Source of the DNA: an uncultured Gemmatimonadota bacterium
Lineage (GTDB): Bacteria; Latescibacterota; UBA2968; UBA8231
DNA: 46,100 nucleotides
Direction of reading: 5' to 3'
Assembly: GCA_903893785.1 (NCBI GenBank)
Contig: CAITNQ010000028.1
Coordinates: 1-46,100, forward strand
The notes beneath the pieces were generated by a model that was not told the DNA's origin, did no database searches, and saw only the letters and a program-made list of their open reading frames with translations. Below are positions 1 through 7,385 of the stretch, one piece after another. A program made the position numbers and the translations under genes. Every line of letters begins with the position of its first letter. Within the stretch, counting starts at the first letter, position 1.

Positions 1-43
1 GCCGCCCCTGCTGGACCTGCCGGCCCACGTGCGGTTGGCCTGA
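1..43 (+). CDS. 3' end of an upstream coding region (partial)
   Basis: An open frame enters from the left edge and stops at TGA 41-43, which overlaps the ATG of the next gene (TGATG at 41-45). The visible residues are PPLLDLPAHVRLA. The one-base stop/start overlap suggests translational coupling with the GT4 gene that follows, so this is probably another gene of the same glycan operon. Too little is present to name a family. Confidence 0.45.
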   Translation, partial: PPLLDLPAHVRLA

Positions 44-1185
44 TGCCAGTCGCTGCCCATGCTACGGCCCTGTACCTGCACACCGCCGGTTCGTGGATCC
101 ACGCCCAGATCGCCGGCCTGCAACGCTACCAGCCCTTGGTGCTGGCCCAGGACACGGCTAATCTGGACCAGTTCCCGGTGCCGGCCTTGGTCTCTGCCGC
201 TGCCTGGCCGGCACCGCAGCGTCTGGCCAACCGATTGGTCCGTCGCGTGTGGGGGCAGTACCCCTTCTATGGGGGGCTGTTGCGGCGCCATCAGGCGGCG
301 CTGCTGCACGCGCACTTCGGTTACGAGGGCGCGCGTTGCCTGGCGGCGCGGCGCGGCGGCCGCGTCCCGCTGCTGACCTCCTTCTACGGCGCCGACGCCA
401 CGCAGTACGCCCGGCGGCCGGAATGGCTGCGGCGCTACCGGCGCCTGTTCGCGGTCGGCGAAGCGTTCCTGGTCGAGGGCACCGCCATGCGGGCGCAGTT
501 GGTGGCCATCGGCTGTCCGCCAGACCGCATCCGCATCCATCACCTCGGCGTAGACCTGGAGCGCATCGTCTGGCGGGAGCGGCACCGCGGCCCGCGGGTG
601 CGGTTCCTCATCTGCGCCGGGCTCAAGGAGAAGAAGGGGATCCCGTGGGCGCTGCGCGCCCTCGCGGCCGCCCAGACCGAGCACCCGCACCCGTTCGAAC
701 TGGTGGTGGTCGGGGACGGGCCGGATCGTGGCGCGCTGGAACACCTGGTAGCGCAGCTGGGCCTGGGCCCGCACACCCGATTCCTCGGGATGGTTCCCTA
801 CGCCGAGGCCCTCGGCCACCTGGACCGCGCCGACATCCTGCTGCAGACGAGTGTCACGGCGGTCGACGGCGACACCGAGGGCGGCGCCCCCGTGGTCCTG
901 CTCGACGCCCAGGCCGCGGGTCTGCTGGTGGTGGCCACCCGGCATGCCGACATCCCGGAGTACGTTGTCGATGGGCATGGCGGCCTGCTGGCTGACGAGC
1001 GTGATGTGGCCGGCTTGGCCGCCTGCATCCGGCGGTTGATCACCGAACCGGAGCGCTGGCCGGCCATGAGCCGAGCCGGCCGCGCTCACGTGGCCGCCCA
1101 GTACAACGCGGCGGTCCAGGCCGGCCGGCTAGAAGCCCTGTACGACGAGTTCGCCAAGCCGCCAGGCCAGTCCCGGGCCGACTAG
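43..1185 (+). CDS. GT4-family (GT-B fold) glycosyltransferase
   Basis: A 380-residue cytoplasmic glycosyltransferase, predicted to move a sugar from a nucleotide-sugar donor onto a glycan acceptor. The C-terminal donor-binding half is typical: GLKEKKG near 193-199, VVVGDGP near 221-227, then TEGGAPVVLLDAQ near 278-290 and VVATRHADIPEYV near 296-308. This pattern is known from GT4 enzymes of colanic acid/amylovoran-type exopolysaccharide synthesis. The usual second Glu of the EX7E signature is replaced by Asp288, a conservative change. The N-terminal half has the HFGYEGAR segment (91-98) common in this subgroup. Length is normal. The ATG overlaps the previous stop by one base. At the other end its TAG overlaps by three bases the stop of the convergent def gene. 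The acceptor is unknown, and nothing ties it directly to the flagellar cluster. Confidence 0.85.
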   Translation: MPVAAHATALYLHTAGSWIHAQIAGLQRYQPLVLAQDTANLDQFPVPALVSAAAWPAPQRLANRLVRRVWGQYPFYGGLLRRHQAALLHAHFGYEGARCLAARRGGRVPLLTSFYGADATQYARRPEWLRRYRRLFAVGEAFLVEGTAMRAQLVAIGCPPDRIRIHHLGVDLERIVWRERHRGPRVRFLICAGLKEKKGIPWALRALAAAQTEHPHPFELVVVGDGPDRGALEHLVAQLGLGPHTRFLGMVPYAEALGHLDRADILLQTSVTAVDGDTEGGAPVVLLDAQAAGLLVVATRHADIPEYVVDGHGGLLADERDVAGLAACIRRLITEPERWPAMSRAGRAHVAAQYNAAVQAGRLEALYDEFAKPPGQSRAD

Positions 1186-1742
1186 TCCTCGTCGCCGTCG
1201 TCGTCGCCGTCCGGATCCGGTTGCCAGTAGCGACGGTATTCGTCCAGAAACGTCAGTCGGGTCAGGTCCGTCATTCGGTCCGGGTACAGGACCCCGTCTA
1301 GATGGTCGATCTCGTGCTGCAGAACGCGGGCCAGGTACCCCTGGGCCGTGATCTCGACGGCGCGACCGGTGCGGTCGATCCCACCCACCACGACCCGCAG
1401 CGAACGCGGCACCCAACCGCGCAGCCCAGGCAGGCTCAGGCAGCCCTCCCATGCCTCGTCGGTTTCGGCCGACCGGAACCGCCATATGGGGTTGGCCAGC
1501 ACGGTCAATGGCAGGCTGTCGCTGTCCTCGGCGTCAGCGTCCGGATCGCCCAGCACCACCAGGCGCACGGACGCGTGGACCTGGGGGGCGGCCAGGCCGA
1601 TGCCTTCCTCATCGACCATGGTTGCGACCATGTCGTCGATCAGCCGTTGGAGGTCGGCACTGGCCAGCACATCGGCAGTCAACGGGGCGGCCACCCGGCG
1701 CAGAATGGGGTGGCCCAGGCGCGAGATTTTTAGTATGGACAT
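1182..1742 (-). CDS. def: Peptide deformylase
   Basis: A 186-residue metalloenzyme that removes the formyl group from the N-terminal methionine of nascent proteins. All three family motifs are present: GIGLAAPQ (47-54), EGCLS (99-103, metal ligand Cys101) and QHEIDHLDG (142-150, ligands His143 and His147, catalytic Glu144). The C-terminus ends in an unusual acidic tail (DPDGDDDGDED, 176-186). It is the last gene of a minus-strand cluster, 30 bases after the MotE-like gene, and its stop overlaps the stop of the convergent glycosyltransferase. The usual partner fmt is not in the window. Confidence 0.95.
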   Translation of the reverse strand: MSILKISRLGHPILRRVAAPLTADVLASADLQRLIDDMVATMVDEEGIGLAAPQVHASVRLVVLGDPDADAEDSDSLPLTVLANPIWRFRSAETDEAWEGCLSLPGLRGWVPRSLRVVVGGIDRTGRAVEITAQGYLARVLQHEIDHLDGVLYPDRMTDLTRLTFLDEYRRYWQPDPDGDDDGDED

Positions 1743-1772
1743 GGCATCCGGCTTGGAGTGGGCGGGAGTGCG

Positions 1773-2369
1773 TCAACCGGGAGGCTCGGACGGCAGCAGC
1801 CGTTGGAGGCGCTGGGCGCGTTCGGCAGGCAGCTGATCCAGGATCTGGCGACGCAAGCCCGGTGCCAAGGGCCTGAGCGTCTGGACGACGCTGTCATCGT
1901 CCAGCGCCCCCAGTTCGCGGGCCGCACTGGCGGCCGGCATGCCGGCCAGTGCCTGCGAGAGGGCGGTCAGCAGGGCATCGCGGTCCCGAGCCAGGCCGGC
2001 CCGTTGCTGGGTCAGGTCCTGTCGCAGGGCCGCCAGATCGCGGATCACGGCCGGATCCGGGGTCACGGGCGTGGTGTTCTTGCCTGGCTGGGGCACCACC
2101 AGGGCTGGGCTGGCCTGGCGTTCCTCAAGGCCTTCGGGGACAGCACGCAACGGCCGCCGCACGGGCGGCGGTCGCCGTCGCGGGCGGTCCTCCACCGTCT
2201 GGCTGCTGGCACGCGGGCCGGCGGCGGGCGCCGGTCGCACCAGGTCGGAGCGAAGCACCAGCACGGTTATCACCAGCACCAGGGGGAACGAGCAGGTCAT
2301 TCCCACCAAGAGGGCGGTTTTGGACACCTCGGTACTCGACCCGGTGAGCGGGGACGACAGCAACGGCAC
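1773..2369 (-). CDS. Membrane-anchored protein with MgtE_N-like C-terminal helices (MotE/YlxF-like)
   Basis: A 198-residue protein with one membrane segment (about 19-40), a basic Pro/Arg-rich linker (60-95), a predicted coiled coil (106-140) and a C-terminal helical repeat (143-193: RELGALDDDSVVQTL, then LRRQILDQLPAERAQRLQRLL). A membrane helix, coiled coil and MgtE N-terminal-like helices is the architecture of the periplasmic stator chaperone MotE and of YlxF/FlbB-type flagellar proteins. The similarity is judged by eye, so the family is inferred. The start is uncertain: GTG at 2369 has only a weak ribosome site, and internal starts just before the membrane helix are possible. It precedes def by 30 bases. 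Its closeness to the flagellar operon supports but does not prove a motility role. Confidence 0.5.
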   Translation of the reverse strand: MPLLSSPLTGSSTEVSKTALLVGMTCSFPLVLVITVLVLRSDLVRPAPAAGPRASSQTVEDRPRRRPPPVRRPLRAVPEGLEERQASPALVVPQPGKNTTPVTPDPAVIRDLAALRQDLTQQRAGLARDRDALLTALSQALAGMPAASAARELGALDDDSVVQTLRPLAPGLRRQILDQLPAERAQRLQRLLPSEPPG

Positions 2370-2470
2370 GGTGGCAACCCGCGTCCCGGACCCGCCATCT
2401 CAGCCGCAACACAAAGGGCCATAGACCGTTGCGGCGGGGCGGCGGGAACGCTCCCGCAGCTGCTCCGCGG

Positions 2471-2491
2471 TGCGCGGCCCCATGCCGCGCA
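2471..2491 (-). terminator. Perfect 8-bp hairpin between minus-strand genes
   Basis: TGCGCGGC (2471-2478) and GCCGCGCA (2484-2491) form a perfect 8-bp stem with a 5-base loop. It lies 65 bases past the stop of the formylglycine-enzyme-like gene and before the MotE-like gene. There is no T-tract on either strand, so it may pause or partly terminate transcription, or protect an mRNA end, rather than be a standard intrinsic terminator. Confidence 0.35.
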
Positions 2492-2555
2492 GCCTCTGCT
2501 CTGAATCTAAGCAATCGGCGGGCCAGAACCGCTTGGCGGCGGTGGCCCCGCCAGG

Positions 2556-3152
2556 TCAGGGCAGTGGACGGCAGCAGCGGAAGCCTACCAGGTCCGACCG
2601 GTACTCTTCGGTGAGGTACCGGCCGTAGCGGAACTCGGCGGTGGCCATGTTGGCGTTGTGGAACCAGGAACCGCCGCGGACCGTATGCCAATCGGTTCCG
2701 CTGGCATAGGCGTCGGCGGTCCATTCCCACACATTGCCGATCATGTCGTGGGCCCCGGCCGGCGTGGTGCACGCGGCAAAGGCCCCGGCCGCGGCGGTTC
2801 CCTGACCGCGCTGCCAGACACCGTCAACCGGGAAGGGCGTGTTACAGCGTCCCGCGGCGAACACTGGTCCGTAGCCGTAGAGAAGGCCGGTTGGCCCAGC
2901 ACAGGCTTCTCGCCACTCGCGGTCAGTGCACAGGCGTTTGCCCTGCGCGGCGCAGGCGGCAGCGGCTTCGGCCCAGGTCACGTTCACCCGCGGCTGTGCC
3001 CCCAGGCGGTTGGGGAACTCGTACACGTCGATGGCGAAGCCGCCCACCTCCACCATGCCCGCATCGGCCGTCAGCGCCGGCTGTTGGTCCTGCCCGGTGA
3101 GCGAACCGGGCAGGACCAGCAACAGCGCGGCCATGGGAATGCTCAACCTCAC
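2556..3152 (-). CDS. Secreted formylglycine-generating-enzyme-fold (SUMF1/FGE-sulfatase) protein
   Basis: A 198-residue exported protein with a short hydrophobic leader (about 5-20). The rest is an FGE-sulfatase domain: NVTWAEAAAAC (57-67), GKRLCTDREW (71-80), GNVWEW (139-144), RGGSW (159-163) and the final GFRCCR (190-195). Cysteines are frequent (67, 75, 84, 103, 128, 193, 194), which fits disulfides outside the cytoplasm. Members of this fold include sulfatase-activating enzymes, ergothioneine-type oxygenases and many binding-only proteins. No sulfatase gene lies nearby, so activity cannot be assigned. The GTG at 3152 overlaps the TGA of the CBM9-like gene (GTGA), implying coupling. An ATG at 3134 with GAGG upstream is the alternative start. 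Confidence 0.8.
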   Translation of the reverse strand: MRLSIPMAALLLVLPGSLTGQDQQPALTADAGMVEVGGFAIDVYEFPNRLGAQPRVNVTWAEAAAACAAQGKRLCTDREWREACAGPTGLLYGYGPVFAAGRCNTPFPVDGVWQRGQGTAAAGAFAACTTPAGAHDMIGNVWEWTADAYASGTDWHTVRGGSWFHNANMATAEFRYGRYLTEEYRSDLVGFRCCRPLP

Positions 3153-4117
3153 GGCACGAACCGGATCACGCCGAAGCGCGACGGGTCGTGGAACCCGCGC
3201 TGGAACGTCTCGCTCCAAGCCGTGTATTCGGTCTGTTCCTCGTAGTTCTTGCTCAGCGGCTCCAACTGGGCCTTGAGCGGCTCCAGTTGGGCCTCCAACT
3301 GGTCGTACCGCTGGCGCGCCTTGCCCTTGAGCGCGTCGCGGTTCTTGACCTGCTGGCTGGCGAGCAGCTCGCGCTGCTGGTCCTGCAGGGGCCGCGCCTG
3401 GGCGCTCAGGGCATCCAGGCTGCTCTTCGCCGCGCGGCCGGCGCCGCGGTCGATGCGGTACAGGTTAAGTCGCCACTGGTCGCCGACCACGGGTTTGTTG
3501 GCGCCGCCGATACTGTCCACCATGGCCGACCAGGGGATGGCGATCTCCACGGTCCATCCCAGGTCCGTGGCGGCGGAATCATTGACCGTGCCCACGGCTC
3601 TGACTTTCGACTTCAGACCCTTGATATCCCAGTCCTTGCTGGAACGGAACTCATCGACGACCGAGAAGATGCGCAGGTCGACCACCGTGTTCGTGGGACT
3701 GATCTCCAGTTCCAGGTAGTCCTTGCCGTCGCCGTCCGGGTCGATGAACGCCTCGACGACCTCCTCCTCCCACAGGGCATCGTCTTCCTTCTGATACAGC
3801 GCCCACATGTCGGGGTCTTCGCAGGCGAAGCCGATATACAGGTTCTCGTCGTCCCATAGCATCTTGGCGCGCGTCGGCTTCTGCACCCGGTCGTAGTAGT
3901 TCAAGATGCGGGCAAAGCCGTTGATCTGTTCCGCCGTCTGCCAGGCGTACTCGTCCAGCGACCCATCAATAACCACCGGGCTCTTGGCCCGGGTTACCTC
4001 GTAGTAGCTGACCTGGGTACCGGAGGCCAGGGTCTGGCCACCGGCGAGGGCCGGGCTTGGCCCGGACGCCACGGCCACGACGGCCGCCGCGACAAGCAAG
4101 GCATGACTGTTGCGCAT
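3149..4117 (-). CDS. Secreted CBM9-like carbohydrate-binding protein with internal coiled coil
   Basis: A 322-residue protein with a clear signal peptide (1-26, cut near ALA-GG). The body is a CBM9/DOMON-like beta sandwich: VVIDGSLDEYAWQ (48-60), AKMLWDDENLYIGFACED (84-101), EVVEAFIDPDGDGKDYLELEISP (119-141), GWTVEIAIPWSAM (187-199) and WRLNLYRIDRG (215-225). The closing strand (EYTAWSETFQRGFHDPSRFGVIRF, 297-320) is split off by a Gln/Leu/Lys-rich helix of about 70 residues (226-296, including LEAQLEPLKAQLEPL) that looks like an inserted coiled-coil hairpin. The gene heads the minus-strand cluster and overlaps the next gene at GTGA. Likely an envelope glycan-binding protein; no catalytic residues are recognised. 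Confidence 0.75.
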   Translation of the reverse strand: MRNSHALLVAAAVVAVASGPSPALAGGQTLASGTQVSYYEVTRAKSPVVIDGSLDEYAWQTAEQINGFARILNYYDRVQKPTRAKMLWDDENLYIGFACEDPDMWALYQKEDDALWEEEVVEAFIDPDGDGKDYLELEISPTNTVVDLRIFSVVDEFRSSKDWDIKGLKSKVRAVGTVNDSAATDLGWTVEIAIPWSAMVDSIGGANKPVVGDQWRLNLYRIDRGAGRAAKSSLDALSAQARPLQDQQRELLASQQVKNRDALKGKARQRYDQLEAQLEPLKAQLEPLSKNYEEQTEYTAWSETFQRGFHDPSRFGVIRFVP

Positions 4118-4427
4118 GGTCTGTTTCCGTGCCAGAGGGTGAGGGGGGACCTGGCCGCCGGACGGCCAAGAACACCTGCAGCCGGCAATCTACGGCAGGC
4201 CCGCCGGCCCGGCAAACCCGGGATACTCGGCCGGCGGACGCGGCTTCGGAAGACATTTCCTGTGCCCCAGGTTGCCCGGCCGATGGCAGGCCGTTGACCT
4301 AACCCCAACCGCAGCACCGCCTTGTCCCTGGGGGGCGGAGCCGCCCTGGCCATGGCACTGATGTTGCTTCAGATCCGTGCGGAGGATCCGTTCTGCCGTT
4401 CCACCCTCACTGCCGCGCGGGGTTGCC
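4118..4427. other. Divergent intergenic region upstream of flgF
   Basis: These 310 bases separate the minus-strand CBM9-like gene from flgF. The right half holds a sigma-54 promoter (separate entry). A small hairpin (TGGCCG / CGGCCA, loop CCGGA, near 4152-4168) lies in the leader of the CBM9-like gene. I see no open reading frame that looks real and no sigma-70 or sigma-28 promoter for the minus strand. Confidence 0.6.
4353..4368 (+). promoter_or_regulatory. Sigma-54 (RpoN) promoter for the flgF operon
   Basis: TGGCAC (4353-4358), five bases, then TTGCT (4364-4368). The invariant GG (4354-4355) and GC (4366-4367) are exactly 10 bases apart, as sigma-54 requires. Transcription should begin near 4379, leaving a leader of about 50 bases before the flgF ATG at 4428. 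It implies an enhancer-binding activator encoded elsewhere. Confidence 0.85.
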
Positions 4428-5219
4428 ATGATCCAGGGGCTGTTTATCTCGGCATCCGGCATGTTGCCCAAAGCGACTCGCCAGGAAGCCGTTGCCAACA
4501 ACCTGGCAAATACTGAAGTCCCCGGGTTCAAACGCGACAGCATGTTCATGCGCGAAGTGCGCGATGCCATGCGCCGCCAGTCGGGCGACTACCCGGATTG
4601 GCGCCTCAACCGCTTCGAGGGTACCTGGACCGACTTCGAGCAGGGCCTCCTGCGGCAGACCGGGGACCATTTCGATGTGGCCCTCAAGGGCCAGGGATTC
4701 CTGGCCGTGCGGACCCCTGAAGGGGTCCAATACACCCGCAACGGCAGCCTGTCACGCCAGGGCGACGGCGCGTTGGTGAACCTGCTCGGTTACCCGGTCC
4801 TCGATCGCGACGGCAACGAGATCTACATCCCGGAGCGCTACGAGACTCCGGTTATCGACTCGGCCGGTTATGTCCGCGGCCGCGATGCCCGCACCGGCGA
4901 GCAGGAGGTCCTCGGGCAGCTCCAGTTAGTCGACTTCCCGGAGTTGTATGACGCCAACGCCAAAGCGCAGACGCCGTACCAACCGCCCCTGGTCAAGGGC
5001 AAGGAGGGGCTCTTTATCCAGAGCCCGGCCACGGCGCGCGTCGAAGCCACGAACGTCGAGGTCGTCCAGGGGTTCCTGGAGGAATCCAATGTGGAACCGG
5101 TGGTCGAGATGGTGCGCATGATCGACCTGTACCGCAGTTATGAGGCTGACAGCCGGGCCATCCAGGTCCAGGACAGCACGCTGGAGCGCGCGGTCAATGA
5201 TCTCGGGCGCGTGGGTTGA
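4428..5219 (+). CDS. flgF: Flagellar proximal rod protein FlgF
   Basis: A 263-residue rod component exported by the flagellar type III system. The N-terminus (MIQGLFISASGMLPKATRQ, then VANNLANTEVPGFKRD) is the rod/hook signature, and the C-terminus (NVEPVVEMVRMIDLYRSYEADSRAIQ) matches the FlgF/FlgG C-terminal helix. The middle carries the FlaE-like core (GQGFLAVRTPEGVQYTRNGS). I start it at ATG 4428 because the homologous N-terminus begins there; an in-frame ATG at 4377 would lie on the transcription start predicted from the sigma-54 promoter. It is the first gene of the operon, followed after 37 bases by flgG. Confidence 0.93.
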   Translation: MIQGLFISASGMLPKATRQEAVANNLANTEVPGFKRDSMFMREVRDAMRRQSGDYPDWRLNRFEGTWTDFEQGLLRQTGDHFDVALKGQGFLAVRTPEGVQYTRNGSLSRQGDGALVNLLGYPVLDRDGNEIYIPERYETPVIDSAGYVRGRDARTGEQEVLGQLQLVDFPELYDANAKAQTPYQPPLVKGKEGLFIQSPATARVEATNVEVVQGFLEESNVEPVVEMVRMIDLYRSYEADSRAIQVQDSTLERAVNDLGRVG

Positions 5220-5256
5220 CCCCCGGACGTCCTTCTTTGCCGACGAGGTGTAAGCC

Positions 5257-6045
5257 GTGAGCAGAGCCCTTTACACCGCCGCCACGGGCATGATCGCCCA
5301 GCAGATGAACGTGGACAACATTGCCAACAACCTGGCCAATGTGAACACCACGGGCTACAAGAAGAGCAAGATGGAATTCCAGGATCTGCTCTACCAACAG
5401 CTGCGCCTGGCCGGAGCCACGCAGGCCGAAGGCGCCCAGGTGCCGGTGGAGTTGCAGATCGGCTATGGGACCCGACCGGTGGCGACGCAGCGGATCTTCA
5501 CCCAGGGAACGCTGACACCCACCGGCAATGCCCTGGATGTGTCCATCGATGGCGCCGGCTTCTTCCAGGTCACGCTGCCTGATGGCACGACCGGGTACAC
5601 CCGCGACGGGGCCCTCAAGCTGTCGGCCGAAGGCGTTCTGGTCACTTCGGACGGGTACCCGCTGGAACCCCAGGTAACCGTGCCCCCCGACGCGACTGAC
5701 GTCAACATCGCGGTCAACGGACTCGTTTCGGTGAAGTTGCCGGGCGACGCCGCGTTCCAGGACGTGGGCCAGCTCGAGTTGGCGCGCTTCGTCAACCCGG
5801 CTGGGCTGAAGAGCATTGGGCGGAACGTCATGCTGGAGTCGACGGCGTCGGGGGCCGCCATCGTGGGCGCGCCGGATGAGGCCGGTTTCGGCAAGCTGTC
5901 GCAGCGCTTCCTGGAGCTGTCCAACGTCGAGGTGGTTGATGAGATGGTCAACATGATCGTGGCCCAGAGGGCGTACGAGATCAACGCCAAGGCGATCCAG
6001 ACCTCGGAAGAAATGCTGGCCAACGCCAACAACCTGAAGCGATAG
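5257..6045 (+). CDS. flgG: Flagellar distal rod protein FlgG
   Basis: A 262-residue distal rod protein. The N-terminus MSRALYTAATGMIAQQ followed by NIANNLANVNTTGYKKSK is diagnostic, and the C-terminus NVEVVDEMVNMIVAQRAYEIN ending NANNLKR is typical of FlgG. Length is the family norm. The start is GTG at 5257, preceded by GAGGTG at a good distance. It lies between flgF and flgA, the standard order for rod and ring assembly. Confidence 0.96.
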   Translation: MSRALYTAATGMIAQQMNVDNIANNLANVNTTGYKKSKMEFQDLLYQQLRLAGATQAEGAQVPVELQIGYGTRPVATQRIFTQGTLTPTGNALDVSIDGAGFFQVTLPDGTTGYTRDGALKLSAEGVLVTSDGYPLEPQVTVPPDATDVNIAVNGLVSVKLPGDAAFQDVGQLELARFVNPAGLKSIGRNVMLESTASGAAIVGAPDEAGFGKLSQRFLELSNVEVVDEMVNMIVAQRAYEINAKAIQTSEEMLANANNLKR

Positions 6046-6050
6046 GTGTC

Positions 6051-6764
6051 GTGATGCGCGCCTGGGTGGGTACCGCTGGCCTGGTACTGCTGGCGATCGG
6101 CAGTCCGGTGCGGGCGGCGACAGTAACCGCCGCCGCCGTGGTCCAGGCCGTGGATGCGTACGTCCGCGCCGAACTGGCTTCGGACATCGCCGCTGGCGAG
6201 CGCGTCACCGTGGACTGCCGTTGGCAGCAGGACCTGCAGCTCCCCGGCCTGGCCGAACCTCAGCTGGAAGTGCGGCGCGTGGGCCAGGGCGAGTGGTCAG
6301 GACCCACGGTGCTGCAGCTGACGCTGATGGCCGCAGGCCGCCCGCTGCGTCACGTTTCGTTGACCGCCGACGTGCGGCGTTTCCGCCTGGTGGTGGTTGC
6401 CGGTCGGTTGATCCGCCGTGGTGAAACCATGGCCCCTGCCGACCTGCTGCTGCAGGAGCGGCCCATCGGCAACCTCACCGACGGTTACTACGCCGACTGC
6501 GGCGAGGTAGTGGGGGCCCGAGCCAGCCGTACCATCGGCGCCGGCGAGGTGCTCTCGCGCCGCGCGGCGTTGCCGGCCGCGGCGGTTCGTCGCGGCGCGG
6601 CCGTGCTGTTGGTGGCGCGGGGCAGCGGCATCGAAGCCACGACCGAGGGCGTGGCGCTGGAGGACGGCGTGATCGGGGCGCGCATCCGCGTGCGCAGTGC
6701 CGCCTCGAGCAAGGTTCTGTACGGGCAGGTAGCCGATGCCGCAACCGTGAGGATGTCCCCATGA
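6051..6764 (+). CDS. flgA: Flagellar P-ring assembly chaperone FlgA
   Basis: About 237 residues, with an N-terminal signal peptide (to about residue 22, VRA-ATV), so it acts in the periplasm to help FlgI polymerise round the rod. The C-terminal half is an SAF/ChapFlgA domain: RRGETMAPADLL near 123-134, VVGARASRTIGAGEVLSRRA near 152-171, and the closing GVIGARIRVRSAASSKVLYGQV. Two starts are possible, GTG 6051 and ATG 6054, directly adjacent. It begins five bases after flgG and its stop overlaps the flgH ATG (ATGA). Confidence 0.9.
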   Translation: MMRAWVGTAGLVLLAIGSPVRAATVTAAAVVQAVDAYVRAELASDIAAGERVTVDCRWQQDLQLPGLAEPQLEVRRVGQGEWSGPTVLQLTLMAAGRPLRHVSLTADVRRFRLVVVAGRLIRRGETMAPADLLLQERPIGNLTDGYYADCGEVVGARASRTIGAGEVLSRRAALPAAAVRRGAAVLLVARGSGIEATTEGVALEDGVIGARIRVRSAASSKVLYGQVADAATVRMSP

Positions 6765-7378
6765 ATTGGCAATCTTCGGAGGGTGCCGGTGCGGGCGCCG
6801 GGCGCGCCGACTGGCGCGCTTGGGTGCTTCTCATCGCTGTCGTGGGCGTCGCCGCGCCGGTCGCCGGTCAGCCCGGCTCGCTGTTTGCCGACGCCAAAGC
6901 CCACCGCGTCGGCGATGCGCTGACGGTCATCATCCAGGAGAGCGCGGCGGCCAGCAACCAGGCCGCCACCAGCAGCGACAAGTCCAACGGCCTGCAGGTG
7001 AGCAGTCAGATCCCCGGGGCGGGCAATGTGCTCAGCTTCGTGCCTCTTCATTCGCTGCAGAGCGACGCCAGCAACAAGTACCAGGGCAAAGCCAGCACCT
7101 CGCGCAGTGCCAGCGTATCGGCTCGGGTCACCGTGTCGGTGACCGGCACGAAACCCAACGGCGACCTGGTGGTCGAAGGCGTTCGACAGCTGAAGATCAA
7201 CGGCGAAACCGAGGCCATCTACCTCAGTGGCGCGGTGTCGCCGGCCATGATCCGGCGGGACAACACGGTGTTGTCCTCGAGCCTGGCAGACCTTCAGGTC
7301 GAATACACCGGCAAGGGCACTACCACCCAGGGGTCCCGACCGGGACTGCTGGTGCGCCTGGTCAACTGGATCTTCTGA
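6761..7378 (+). CDS. flgH: Flagellar L-ring protein FlgH, without lipobox
   Basis: A 205-residue outer-membrane ring protein. The core follows the family: GSLFADAKAHRVGDALTVIIQE near 44-65, then the Ser/Thr-rich region, GDLVVEGVRQLKINGETEAIYLSG and a terminal LVRLVNWIF. FlgH is normally a lipoprotein, but here the N-terminus (hydrophobic 21-37, APVAGQ) has no cysteine, so it should be cut by signal peptidase I. The ATG overlaps the flgA stop (ATGA). Its presence with flgI is the main evidence for a diderm envelope. Confidence 0.92.
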   Translation: MNWQSSEGAGAGAGRADWRAWVLLIAVVGVAAPVAGQPGSLFADAKAHRVGDALTVIIQESAAASNQAATSSDKSNGLQVSSQIPGAGNVLSFVPLHSLQSDASNKYQGKASTSRSASVSARVTVSVTGTKPNGDLVVEGVRQLKINGETEAIYLSGAVSPAMIRRDNTVLSSSLADLQVEYTGKGTTTQGSRPGLLVRLVNWIF

Positions 7379-7385
7379 GGACGCT

